From positions 1-64,000 of the forward strand of contig JANRJY010000008.1 in NCBI GenBank assembly GCA_033763735.1: a stretch of 64,000 nt of DNA, in the 5' to 3' direction. Of this stretch, positions 34,888-43,652 are shown in pieces; position 1 is the stretch's first letter, and every line of letters begins with the position of its first letter. Origin of the DNA: JANRJY01 sp033763735 (lineage in GTDB: Bacteria > Bacteroidota > Bacteroidia > Cytophagales > UBA9547). The notes beneath the pieces were generated by a model that saw only the letters and a list, made by a program, of their open reading frames with translations, made no database searches and had not been told where the DNA came from. Both the position numbers and the translations under genes were made by a program.

Positions 34888-35097
34888 ATGGAAGTTAAAG
34901 ATAGCAACGGCACTTTGTTAAACGATGGAGATTCGGTAACGATAATAAAAGATTTGAAAGTTAAAGGAACGTCATTAACATTAAAAAGAGGCACATTAGT
35001 TAAAAAAATAAAACTAACAGATGACTCAAACGAAATTGATTGCAGAATTGATGGAAGTAGTATCGTGCTAAGGACAGAATTTTTGAAAAAAGCATAG
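34888..35097 (+). CDS. PhnA/YjdM-domain protein
   Basis: 69 residues consisting only of the C-terminal PhnA (YjdM) domain: VKDSNGTLLNDGDSVTIIKD, then VKGTSLTLKRGT and NEIDCRIDG. The N-terminal zinc ribbon of E. coli YjdM is missing, as in other short Bacteroidota homologues. The fold is a small SH3-like barrel; despite the historic phosphonate name, no biochemical role is established. The DNA glycosylase gene begins eight bases downstream, so the two are probably cotranscribed. Confidence 0.85.
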   Translation: MEVKDSNGTLLNDGDSVTIIKDLKVKGTSLTLKRGTLVKKIKLTDDSNEIDCRIDGSSIVLRTEFLKKA

Positions 35098-35105
35098 CTA
35101 ATCAA

Positions 35106-35651
35106 ATGTCGTATTGTAATGCTATATTATCGATGGCTCCCGATAGCAAACACATTGCTTATCATGACCATGCATACGGGTTTCCAATAGATGATGATAA
35201 CGAACTTTTTGGAAGGTTAATTTTGGAAATCAATCAGGCGGGTCTTAGTTGGACTACCATTTTAAATAAAGAGTCAGGTTTTAGAAATGCATACAACAAT
35301 TTCGACATTCAAAAAGTGTCCTTTTATTCGGAACATGACATTGAAAGATTGCTAAATGATACAAATATTATTAGAAATCGATTGAAAATTAATGCCGCAA
35401 TTCACAATGCTAAGGTGATCAAAAGTTTACAAAAAGAATATGGTTCATTTAAAAAATGGCTTGATGCTAACCATCCTAGAACCAAACAAGAATGGGTGAA
35501 AATTTTTAAAAAGCACTTTAAATTTACAGGAGGTGAAATTGTAAATGAATTTTTAATGAGCACAGGATATTTGCCTGGAGCACATGTAGAAAGTTGCCCA
35601 ATATTTCCTAAAATATTAGCTTCAAAGCCCGCATGGTTAAATATGAAATAA
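35106..35651 (+). CDS. tag: DNA-3-methyladenine glycosylase I
   Basis: 181 residues. The Tag signature is clear: AYHDHAYGFPIDDDNELF, LILEINQAGLSWTTIL, FRNAYNNFD, and the C-terminal zinc region HVESCPIF with YC near the N-terminus, providing Cys, His, His and Cys ligands. The enzyme removes N3-methyladenine from DNA in base excision repair. It follows the PhnA-domain gene and converges with a small minus-strand gene three bases away. Confidence 0.9.
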   Translation: MSYCNAILSMAPDSKHIAYHDHAYGFPIDDDNELFGRLILEINQAGLSWTTILNKESGFRNAYNNFDIQKVSFYSEHDIERLLNDTNIIRNRLKINAAIHNAKVIKSLQKEYGSFKKWLDANHPRTKQEWVKIFKKHFKFTGGEIVNEFLMSTGYLPGAHVESCPIFPKILASKPAWLNMK

Positions 35652-35653
35652 AA

Positions 35654-35845
35654 TTATTTTTCAAAAACCAATTTCAACTTCGACTTTTTGGGTCTTATGT
35701 CCGTGCTGGAATCTTGGGAAGATGGTTGTTGGTATTCATCTGAATCGCTCTCTTCAGATACTAAGTAAAAATAATCCATAGTTCGTATGTCAACTATTTT
35801 ATCGTTATTTTCGGGAATAAATATCTTTTCGAAAAAGGAGTTCAT
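35654..35845 (-). CDS. Small acidic/basic protein of unknown function
   Basis: 63 residues with an acidic Ser/Asp/Glu/Gln-rich middle (SEESDSDEYQQPSSQDSS) and a basic tail (PKKSKLKLVFEK). I recognise no family. Support for a real gene comes from its position: it ends three bases from the convergent tag gene and has a perfect TAnnTTTG box 18 bases upstream of its ATG. It could still be spurious. Confidence 0.5.
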   Translation of the reverse strand: MNSFFEKIFIPENNDKIVDIRTMDYFYLVSEESDSDEYQQPSSQDSSTDIRPKKSKLKLVFEK

Positions 35846-35862
35846 AATGATTTATTATGTTT

Positions 35863-35870
35863 CAAATCTA
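35863..35870 (-). promoter_or_regulatory. TAnnTTTG promoter box of the 63-residue ORF
   Basis: Minus-strand TAGATTTG lies 18 bases before the ATG at 35843-35845, which would give a leader of about 12 bases. Confidence 0.5.
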
Positions 35871-36001
35871 TAAATAACAGTAAATTTTTAACGTAAAGTA
35901 ATGTTAAATTATTGTCAATTAATTGTTACTTGCACAACAAATATGTTAGTTAGTTTACTTTTATTTAATTAATGGCCTTATTAATCAGGCGAATATCTCA
36001 A

Positions 36002-38527
36002 ATGAAAAAATACCTTTTGGTAGTTTTTATTTTAATAATTTTTCAATCCAACACTTTTGCTTGTATCATACAAGGTAAGGTGACGGACTCCACCGGTTCT
36101 GCAATGCAATTTGTAAGTATTTATATTGACAAATCAACTAACGGTACCACAACCAATCCCGATGGACGATACAGACTCAACGTAGAGCCAGGAAGTTATA
36201 CTCTAATTTTCAAATTAATTGGCTTCAAACTTATAAGTTATCCGATTGTTGTGGAAGAATCTTGTAAAACGATAGAAATTAATAAAGTAATGTATGAAGA
36301 TAAATATGGCTTATCAGAAGTGGTCGTGAGTAAAAATAATATTGACCCCGCATATGCAATTATAAAGCAAGCGCAGCTCAAACGAGATTATTATTTGAAC
36401 AAAGAGCTGAAAGAATTTACATGCAAAGCTTATGTTAAGAGTCTAGGGAAAGTAGGAAAACTGGATATCAAGAATAAATTATTTGGTTTAAAGCTTTTTG
36501 ATCTTCCTAAAATATCGCAAAATCAAATTATATATTTATCTGAGGCCGTTTCAATAATATCTTATAACTCAAAAAATAAGTATACCGAAAAAATGCTTCA
36601 TTCGAGAGTGAGCGGGCAGACCAAAAGTTACAGTTTCGGTACTGGCCATGCCATGCTTTCAGAGGTAAATTTTTATAATAATCAACTACCTATTGCCGAT
36701 ATTTATGAACGACCTATTATATCACCCATAGCCGATAATTCATTCAGCTATTACAAATTTCATTTGATTGAAACATTCAATGAACAAAACTACACCATTC
36801 ACAAAATTGCAGTAAAACCAATTCGAGATCAAACGCCATGCTTTAAAGGAGAAATTTACATTGTGGATGGCTTGTGGCGAATACATTCAGTGAATTTTTA
36901 TATGGACAAGTCATCAGGTATCGATTATGTTGACACATTGCATGTGCAACAAATATTTGCACCCTTAAAAGATAGCATATGGGTGCCTATCAATCATAAT
37001 TACGAGCTTAAAATATCCGCTGATTTCCAAATTGCCAAAGGAGATGCCAGTGGGTATATTGTTGCAGTGTTTTCGGATTACAAACTTAAATCTGATGAAT
37101 CAATCCAAAAAAAATCTGAACCACCAACATTAACTAAGAAAAAAGCCAAGAAAAAAATTATAAAAGAACGTCCTGCGCTTTTGGTGGTTGAAGAAACTGC
37201 TAATACCCTCGACTCGAATGCCTGGAATGAAATTAGACCTGTGCCATTATCAATTGATGAAAATAACGATTATAATAAAAAAGATAGTATTGAAGTCATA
37301 CATCAAACAAAAATATATAAAGACACCACCGATAAAAGATTAAATAAACCTAAAGTTCTTGATTTGATTTTTGGTTATACGTATAGAAATTCATTTAAAC
37401 GAACAAGTTATTCTTTCCGACCCATGTTAAACAACATTCAGTTTAACTCTGTGGAAGGATGGGTGGTGAACCCAAACTTTAGTTTTAAAAAGACCTATGA
37501 ATCAGGTCAAAATTTTGAAATATCTCCTTACTTCCGATACGGATTTTCCAACAAATTATTCCACTTTAAGCTTGAAGCCGAATATTATTACGACCCTTTA
37601 AGATGGGCCAAAATCAGTGCTCAAGGAGGCAGATTTGTCTTTGATTTTAATTCATCCGAAGCCATTACGCCATTTATCAACTCAGTTTACACCCTTTTTT
37701 TACATCAGAATTATTTGAAAATTTACGAAAAAGACTATTTCAAAATAACCCATTCCTCTGAAGTTATTAATGGCGTATTTATTACTACCAATGCAGAGAT
37801 TGCAGCACGAAGAGCCATGAATAATACCACAGAATTTGGCATTATTAATACTGACCAAAAATATACACCCAATAACCCTGCTGCTTACAATGCACCTTAC
37901 TTCAGTGATAACAAAATTTTAGCTTTAGGAGTAACAGCTCGATTTACCTTCAAACAAGACTATATTATGTATCCAAAGCGGAAATTTGGGTTAGGATCAA
38001 AATATCCGATTCTTAGTATTACTTACAAAAAAGCAATTGCGGGTATCTTAGGAACAAATGCTGATTATGATTATGTAACCGGCAAAATGTATTATGACTT
38101 GGATTTGAAGAAAGCAGGTAGGGCAGAAATTGAAATTCAGCCGGGTGGGTTTGTATCTGGCAATCAAATATTTTTTGCTGATTATAAGCATTTTAATGGT
38201 AATCAAACTATCATAATAAAGCCCAATTTTTCAAATGCATTTATGCTTTTGGACTATTACAGATATAGCACCAATACCTATTTTTTGGAAGCGCATTGGG
38301 AACACCATTTGAATGGATACATCACTAATGCCATTCCATTATTCAAAAAACTTAAGTGGCAAATGATTAATTCTGTGAATTATTTATATACCCCACAAAT
38401 AGGCAACTATGCAGAATTTGGGATTGGATTTGAACATATATTCCAATATTTCAGAGCCGATTATTTTATTTCCAAAGGCGATCAAATTCCATTTAGTTAT
38501 GGAGTAAGAGTTGGGTTGGGATTTTAA
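36002..38527 (+). CDS. DUF5686 outer-membrane protein with carboxypeptidase-regulatory-like domain
   Basis: 841 residues. The ATG at 36002 gives a clean signal peptide (MKKYLLVVFILIIFQ); an in-frame ATG at 35972 would place ten residues before it. Residues ~22-105 are a CarboxypepD_reg-like beta-sandwich (IQGKVTDSTGSAMQFVSIYI, GRYRLNVEPGSYTL), as found on TonB-dependent receptors. The rest is DUF5686 (VVVSKNNIDPAYAIIKQA, YIVDGLWRIHSVNFYMD), ending in a beta-barrel-like C-terminus (YGVRVGLGF). It is probably an outer-membrane protein; function is unknown. A Lys/Pro-rich stretch (KKKAKKKIIKERP) lies near residue 385. Confidence 0.85.
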   Translation: MKKYLLVVFILIIFQSNTFACIIQGKVTDSTGSAMQFVSIYIDKSTNGTTTNPDGRYRLNVEPGSYTLIFKLIGFKLISYPIVVEESCKTIEINKVMYEDKYGLSEVVVSKNNIDPAYAIIKQAQLKRDYYLNKELKEFTCKAYVKSLGKVGKLDIKNKLFGLKLFDLPKISQNQIIYLSEAVSIISYNSKNKYTEKMLHSRVSGQTKSYSFGTGHAMLSEVNFYNNQLPIADIYERPIISPIADNSFSYYKFHLIETFNEQNYTIHKIAVKPIRDQTPCFKGEIYIVDGLWRIHSVNFYMDKSSGIDYVDTLHVQQIFAPLKDSIWVPINHNYELKISADFQIAKGDASGYIVAVFSDYKLKSDESIQKKSEPPTLTKKKAKKKIIKERPALLVVEETANTLDSNAWNEIRPVPLSIDENNDYNKKDSIEVIHQTKIYKDTTDKRLNKPKVLDLIFGYTYRNSFKRTSYSFRPMLNNIQFNSVEGWVVNPNFSFKKTYESGQNFEISPYFRYGFSNKLFHFKLEAEYYYDPLRWAKISAQGGRFVFDFNSSEAITPFINSVYTLFLHQNYLKIYEKDYFKITHSSEVINGVFITTNAEIAARRAMNNTTEFGIINTDQKYTPNNPAAYNAPYFSDNKILALGVTARFTFKQDYIMYPKRKFGLGSKYPILSITYKKAIAGILGTNADYDYVTGKMYYDLDLKKAGRAEIEIQPGGFVSGNQIFFADYKHFNGNQTIIIKPNFSNAFMLLDYYRYSTNTYFLEAHWEHHLNGYITNAIPLFKKLKWQMINSVNYLYTPQIGNYAEFGIGFEHIFQYFRADYFISKGDQIPFSYGVRVGLGF

Positions 38528-38570
38528 TTATTAATGTATTAAGTCAATTACTCATTAATCGTTACTCAAC

Positions 38571-39668
38571 TCAGTCCCCAAACGATATCCCGATGCCTTT
38601 GGCAGCTTTTACGATATAAGAATTGGTATCAATATGGTTATATTTAGAAATGGCTTCTTTAAGAGTAACATGTTCAATTTGATTGTGGGTGTAGGTTACC
38701 ATTCGACCAAATTGTTTTTCAAGTACCATTTCAAAGGCTTTTACACCAAATTGAGTAGCCAGTACTCTATCAAATGCTACAGGGGAACCGCCACGTTGTA
38801 CATGACCTAATACTGTTTCACGAATATCGGCTTTGCAGCCTGCTTCCATTAATAATTCAGCAAGTTGATATGCTACGCCTCCCAATCGTACATTTTCGTA
38901 ACCTACTTCTTTACTTTTTTTCGATACTAATACGCCATCTTTGGGTTGTGCACCTTCAGCAATCACAATGTTTACAAAACCTTTTCCATTATTGTATCGC
39001 TTATTCACACGTTCCAGAACTTTACTAATGTCATAAGGGATTTCCGGAATCAAGCACACTTCCGCACCTCCCGCTATAGAAGTATGCAATGCGATCCAAC
39101 CTGCAGAGCGTCCCATAACTTCAAGTATCATTACTCTATGATGACTTTCTGCAGTGGTAACCAGCTTATCAAATGCATCCGTAGCTATCTGAACAGCCGT
39201 TTGAAATCCAAAAGTAAAATCGGTGCAACTAAGGTCATTGTCAATAGTTTTTGGGACGCCTACTACATTCATACCTTTTTCAAAAAGTTGTTGCGATATA
39301 CGTTGGGAACCATCGCCACCTATACTAATCACTGCATCAAATCCCAAGTCTTTGAGCCTTTGTATTAGATCATCTGACCGATCAATGGTTGTCCAAGTAC
39401 CGTCAGGATTAATAACAGGCCAGCTAAATGGACCACCTTTGTTAGTTGTGCCTATTACTGTGCCACCTTTGACATGTATCCCTGATATGATAGAACCCTT
39501 AAGCTCAACGAGTTCCATAGGATCTTTAAGTACGCCATTATAAGCTTCAAGGCTACCCCACACTTCCCAATCACCTTCGGTTTGGGCACGTTTGCATACA
39601 CCTCTGATTACAGCATTTAACCCGGGGCAATCACCCCCTCCGGTAAGAACGAGTAGTTTTTTGGACAT
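38571..39668 (-). CDS. pfkA: 6-phosphofructokinase, Gly/Lys (group III-like) type
   Basis: 365 residues of the PfkA family. Motifs are TGGGDCPGLNAVIRG (residues 9-23), IGGDGS (116-121) and PKTIDND (139-145) with catalytic Asp143, then MGRSAGWIAL and LGHVQRGGSP. Glycine in GGDGS predicts ATP rather than pyrophosphate use, while Lys140, where classic ATP enzymes have Gly, is typical of the pyrophosphate and mixed group III enzymes. The likely reaction is ATP-dependent phosphorylation of fructose 6-phosphate in glycolysis. The gene is monocistronic and converges with the DUF5686 gene. Confidence 0.92.
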   Translation of the reverse strand: MSKKLLVLTGGGDCPGLNAVIRGVCKRAQTEGDWEVWGSLEAYNGVLKDPMELVELKGSIISGIHVKGGTVIGTTNKGGPFSWPVINPDGTWTTIDRSDDLIQRLKDLGFDAVISIGGDGSQRISQQLFEKGMNVVGVPKTIDNDLSCTDFTFGFQTAVQIATDAFDKLVTTAESHHRVMILEVMGRSAGWIALHTSIAGGAEVCLIPEIPYDISKVLERVNKRYNNGKGFVNIVIAEGAQPKDGVLVSKKSKEVGYENVRLGGVAYQLAELLMEAGCKADIRETVLGHVQRGGSPVAFDRVLATQFGVKAFEMVLEKQFGRMVTYTHNQIEHVTLKEAISKYNHIDTNSYIVKAAKGIGISFGD

Positions 39669-39845
39669 GGTTTTGAGATTTTAAGGTTCAATCAATAAAA
39701 TTTATTGAAAATATAGAAATATGATTAATAATGATGCTTAAATTATAAAAAACTATGTTAAAGGAAAATTAGCGTAAAAAATTTGTCATTGAATTTTCAT
39801 TAAAAAAGTAGAAAAGGTCTTCCAGGATCTTCCAAAAATTAAAAT

Positions 39846-40070
39846 TTATTTCAATAGTTGAATTTCAAATTCTGCAGGAGTTAATATTTTTGCCGATTTG
39901 AAAGGATTATGTTCCAATAAATCTTTGTCACCGGTTACTAAATAATCGGCTTTTGAAAAGTCAATTAAGTCTAAAAGGAAGTTATCCTTTGGGTCTCGGT
40001 TAATGAAATGTGTTGGTGTAATTTGAGTTTTTTCTCCGATGGTTTCTAAAAGTTCAATTAACTCAAGCAC
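39846..40070 (-). pseudogene. C-terminal remnant of a PIN-domain toxin gene
   Basis: The 74 codons from GTG at 40070 encode the second half of a PIN nuclease: DPKDNFLLDLIDFSKADYLVTGDKDLL, containing the acidic residues of the PIN active site. The first half with the DTN/DxN motif is missing; the frame continues a few codons upstream (LLERN) into the palindromic element at 40080-40146 and then hits a stop. No antitoxin gene is present. It is best read as a toxin gene truncated at the element. Confidence 0.6.
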
Positions 40071-40079
40071 GTTTCTTTC

Positions 40080-40146
40080 CAGCAGGGTCTTCGGTTCGAG
40101 ACCCTGCGTGTTTCATACGAAGGGTTCTATAATAGAAACCCTGCTG
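40080..40146. repeat. 67-base palindromic element with 9-base inverted ends
   Basis: It starts with CAGCAGGGT and ends with ACCCTGCTG, exact inverted repeats. Inside are the hairpin GCAGGGTCT/AGACCCTGC (40082-40107) and a second imperfect hairpin AGGGTTCT/AGAAACCCT. It is GC-rich compared with its surroundings and sits at the broken end of the PIN gene, like a small non-autonomous (MITE-like) element. Confidence 0.65.
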
Positions 40147-40183
40147 CGCAACAATTTATACATTTAAATTGATATAACTGGGT

Positions 40184-42403
40184 TTAAAACCTTGAATTCC
40201 CTGGAAACTTACCAATGGTTATTTCCTTCGCATCTCCTTCATATTCTTGCTTGCCATTCCAAATTACTTTCACAATCCCGCTCATTTTTAGTCCTTTATC
40301 TGTTAAGTTAATCTTTAATCCCTCTGTTCCTTTACTGTCTATCTTAATTGTTTGTCCTTCAATGGTGCAATCAAAAGATGGTAAACCCGAAACATTTTCA
40401 TCACGGTTCATGGAAATGCCCCAAACCCCTGTGTGTTCATCTTTATCAGCTGTAAATGAAAATTGATTCGGCCTTTTTCTGGTAAATTGGGTCATCCATT
40501 TGATTCCAATCGCTTGAACCGAATCGGGATATTTGTGATCCAATCCTTTAGTGATTCTTACTTCCGGTTTGATTCCGTATTTGGTGAGTTCATTTTGCAT
40601 AATTTCTACATTTGGAAAAAGTCCATCCTTATCCCCACACCAAATAAATACAGGAGTGGTACTTAAGTTTTTGCCCAAACTTATAGTTGCTTTTTCGCGC
40701 CATACACCACCTGCAAATATGCCAATAGCTGCCCACAAGTCCGGAGTGCGCAACCCTACCGACCAGGTACCTCCACCTCCCATAGAAAAGCCATACAAAT
40801 ATCTTTGGTCTTCATCAATCGAAAATATTTTGTGGGCATCCGAATAAGCTTCAAAAATATCTATTTCGCCAATATCTCTATATCCGGTATTCCCTCTCCC
40901 AAAAGGAGCCACATGATAGCCAAGACCTTGTTGTTGAGAATATGATTTTACAGAAGTGTACCCTCTTAAATCCAAGCTGGTTGCAGAAGCACTTAATTGT
41001 GAAGCCAAAGTGGCAATTGGGTTTTGATTGCCGGAGCCATGCAATTCAAAAAACAGTGCGTATTTTTTAGTTACATTCCAGTTTTTGGGTAAATCCAATG
41101 AATAAAACTGGAGTGTATTATCTCTTTTGGAAATAAATGACATCGTAAGTGTGCGTTCATTGGACAAATAACTTTCCCACTTTGCAGCATCGCCTTTTAA
41201 TCCTTCATTGATTTTGTATATGTAATCAAAAGTTTCTTTGTACAATCGAGGATTGTTCTTGTAAACAATTGATTTGCCCCATTCTACGGCAACGAGTGCC
41301 CTTACCGATTGTAAGTGTCTGAGAAACAAAGGATGATTGTCGGGCACAGCAATTAGGCTATCAATTCCCCTAAAAAAATCAGCTGCCGTTAATTCTGGAA
41401 TAATCGTTATAATTTGACTTTGGGCAAGTGTGTTTCCGTTATTATCGGTAAGTACTCCTGAAACTTGTATGGTTTTCTTTATGTTTTTTGCTTTGATTTG
41501 AACCGAATAAGTACTGTTTTCCATCAAAGGCGAACCCATTATTGTGGTTATCACTTTTTTGCCTTCACTTGAAATAGTTAAGTAGTTTGAATTTTTATCA
41601 GTAGCCACAAAGCACATTTCAGCTACATCTCCTATTGCCCAAATGGTTTCATTTAATTTGTAAGAGGCATATATAGGTTTAAATGGATTTGAATAGGCAA
41701 GTTTTTCAAATAGTCCGGGTGTAGATGCACCGCCTGCACCTTTACCCCATGAAATCCTGTTTTGTTCTTTACGATCAGGGTCGCTGTCGTTAATCTGAAT
41801 TGCTATTCCAAATGTAGGATAAATTCCGGGTTGGATTTTAAGGATTTTCCACGAAACCGACATTTCATAGTTTGTAGTTTTTAATTTTTCGTTACGAACA
41901 ATTTTTACTGTTTTTTTATCTAATGGAATGGAAGTAAATGTGCCTCCAAGAAACCAGGCAAACGCTTCTGGACCGTTTTTCCCCAATCCAAATCCTATTC
42001 CGGCATCATCATTACCTACCATTCCGGGCGTATCCTTGGGCATATTGCCTGAGCCTTGTCCTTCTAAGTCAAGACCAATTTGAATAGCATCACCATTCCA
42101 AATATCGCCCAATTCTTTGTCGTTGAGATGTTTATCATCAGTTACATCAATCTTAAACATAAGTGCTTCATCGGTCATACCAATATAACCTTTGGCTTCC
42201 AATTCTGATGATTCGTGCTTGATTGTAAATGTTGGGTTACCTTGCATCCATGATTTGTCACCGGGTTTCAACCATGGGATTTTAGGGTAATTTTTTGACG
42301 CTGATACCTTTGTTATGCTTATGGTATAATTTTCAGTATCAATAGATTGTGCATTACACAAAAAAGAAGCAATAATTAGGAAGTAAAAAGCATTTTTTTT
42401 CAT
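40184..42403 (-). CDS. Secreted CBM9-like/esterase (PHB-depolymerase-like) protein
   Basis: 739 residues from ATG 42401-42403; an upstream TTG at 42469 would precede the signal peptide and is unlikely. Signal peptide 1-19 (ending CNAQ). Residues ~30-240 resemble a CBM9-type carbohydrate-binding module (TDEALMFKIDVTDD, IWNGDAIQIGLD). The second half is an alpha/beta hydrolase with ELHGSGNQNP, nucleophile Ser540 in GFSMGGG, probable Asp591 (WCGDKDG) and His623 (GLDHKYP). An additional ~90-residue beta-domain closes the protein. It is probably a periplasmic or surface carbohydrate esterase; no T9SS sorting domain is visible. Substrate is unknown. Confidence 0.8.
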   Translation of the reverse strand: MKKNAFYFLIIASFLCNAQSIDTENYTISITKVSASKNYPKIPWLKPGDKSWMQGNPTFTIKHESSELEAKGYIGMTDEALMFKIDVTDDKHLNDKELGDIWNGDAIQIGLDLEGQGSGNMPKDTPGMVGNDDAGIGFGLGKNGPEAFAWFLGGTFTSIPLDKKTVKIVRNEKLKTTNYEMSVSWKILKIQPGIYPTFGIAIQINDSDPDRKEQNRISWGKGAGGASTPGLFEKLAYSNPFKPIYASYKLNETIWAIGDVAEMCFVATDKNSNYLTISSEGKKVITTIMGSPLMENSTYSVQIKAKNIKKTIQVSGVLTDNNGNTLAQSQIITIIPELTAADFFRGIDSLIAVPDNHPLFLRHLQSVRALVAVEWGKSIVYKNNPRLYKETFDYIYKINEGLKGDAAKWESYLSNERTLTMSFISKRDNTLQFYSLDLPKNWNVTKKYALFFELHGSGNQNPIATLASQLSASATSLDLRGYTSVKSYSQQQGLGYHVAPFGRGNTGYRDIGEIDIFEAYSDAHKIFSIDEDQRYLYGFSMGGGGTWSVGLRTPDLWAAIGIFAGGVWREKATISLGKNLSTTPVFIWCGDKDGLFPNVEIMQNELTKYGIKPEVRITKGLDHKYPDSVQAIGIKWMTQFTRKRPNQFSFTADKDEHTGVWGISMNRDENVSGLPSFDCTIEGQTIKIDSKGTEGLKINLTDKGLKMSGIVKVIWNGKQEYEGDAKEITIGKFPGNSRF

Positions 42404-42543
42404 AATAATTTTATAAAAGTTTACAATTGCAAAGTAATAATTCAATTGAATATAATTGGATATAATCAAGAAATATTTTGACTATTTAACGTAAGTTGGG
42501 GATAAAATAAATTACGATTAGCAAACCATGTGCGGTGGGTTGT

Positions 42544-42661
42544 CCACGAAAAGTGCGAAATACAAGTTTTTTGGCATGTTAAGGTGGGTTCGTGCGGCAA
42601 AAAAAAACTTGGATTTGGTTTTCGTGGTGGGGTTTTTGTTTACTTTTTGACCAAACAAAAA
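42544..42661. repeat. Long nested inverted-repeat element in a 413-base gap
   Basis: CCACGAAAA (42544-42552) pairs with TTTTCGTGG (42619-42627); inside, CAAGTTTTTTGGC pairs imperfectly with GCAAAAAAAAACTTG. A second hairpin follows: TTTTTGTTT (42633-42641) with AAACAAAAA (42653-42661). The gap 42404-42816 holds no gene that I can support; outside this element it is simple AT-rich sequence. Confidence 0.7.
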
Positions 42662-42816
42662 GCAAAAAAGGATATTTAAAATTTCTTAACAATTTACTTT
42701 AGTTAAAATTCAGCATTAATCATTTTGTTAATAATAATATTTAAAATATATCACTCACAAACATTATATATATTATATCAATTTAAAATAATTAATTTAC
42801 TTATTATAATATTAAA

Positions 42817-43566
42817 ATGAAGATTGTATTAATTACTGGAGCCACTTCCGGCATAGGTCTTGCAACCGCATATTTGTTTGCAGAAAAAAAATATCATTTG
42901 GTATTATGTGGACGCAATATGGATAAGTTAAATGAACTTGAAAAAGAATTTCAAGAAATCACAAAAGTATACACCTTGCAATTTGATGTTCGAAATTTTG
43001 AGGAAGTAAATAACTCTTGGAATTCGCTTCCGCTGGAATTTAAAAATGTTCACATATTAATCAACAATGCCGGCAACGCACATGGTTTATCATCTATTCA
43101 AGATGGTAATATTGCCGATTGGGACGCTATGATTGATGGCAATGTGCAAGGTCTTTTATATGTATCTAAATTGGTTATTCCCAAAATGATTGAAAGGAAA
43201 TCGGGACATATTGTGAATATCAGTTCTGTTGCTGGCAAAACCACTTATGCCAATGGGGCGGTGTATTGTGCTTCTAAAAAAGCAGTTGAAGCTATAAGCG
43301 AAGGAATGCGACTTGATTTAACTCAGCATGGAATAAAAGTGACTAATATTGCTCCCGGGGCAGTAGAGACTAATTTTTCATTGGTTCGATTCAAAGGTGA
43401 CACTGAAAAAGCAAAAAATGTTTATGCAGGTTTTGACCCACTAAAACCAGAAGATGTTGCTTCGGCTATAATATATGCAGTTGAAGCTCCAGCAAATGTT
43501 ACTATTGCCGATTTGACCATTCTTGCTGCTGCACAAGCTTCTCCAACAGTAATATATAGAAAATAG
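42817..43566 (+). CDS. SDR-family oxidoreductase (YdfG-like)
   Basis: 249 residues, classical short-chain dehydrogenase. Cofactor loop TGATSGIG (7-14), an Arg-containing CGRN after beta-2 suggesting NADP, NNAG (83-86), catalytic Ser136 or Ser137 (NISSVAGK), Tyr150 and Lys154 (YCASKK). The C-terminal VTIADLTILAAAQASP is typical of the YdfG group, which oxidizes L-allo-threonine, serine and 3-hydroxy acids. It is cytosolic. The gene is alone on its strand behind a hairpin-rich gap; tilS follows 86 bases later. Confidence 0.9.
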   Translation: MKIVLITGATSGIGLATAYLFAEKKYHLVLCGRNMDKLNELEKEFQEITKVYTLQFDVRNFEEVNNSWNSLPLEFKNVHILINNAGNAHGLSSIQDGNIADWDAMIDGNVQGLLYVSKLVIPKMIERKSGHIVNISSVAGKTTYANGAVYCASKKAVEAISEGMRLDLTQHGIKVTNIAPGAVETNFSLVRFKGDTEKAKNVYAGFDPLKPEDVASAIIYAVEAPANVTIADLTILAAAQASPTVIYRK

Positions 43567-43652
43567 ATTTTTTGGTTTAAATTTCACCAATTGTTTCAAT
43601 TTGAATTAATTCAATTTGAAAATTGTCAACTTTGTGAAAAAATATTAAATAG

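Noticed and set aside
40080..40110. tRNA-like GGTTCGAGACCC sequence resembling a T-arm
   Set aside because: No acceptor, D or anticodon arms fit around it; the sequence is explained by the palindromic element with inverted ends.
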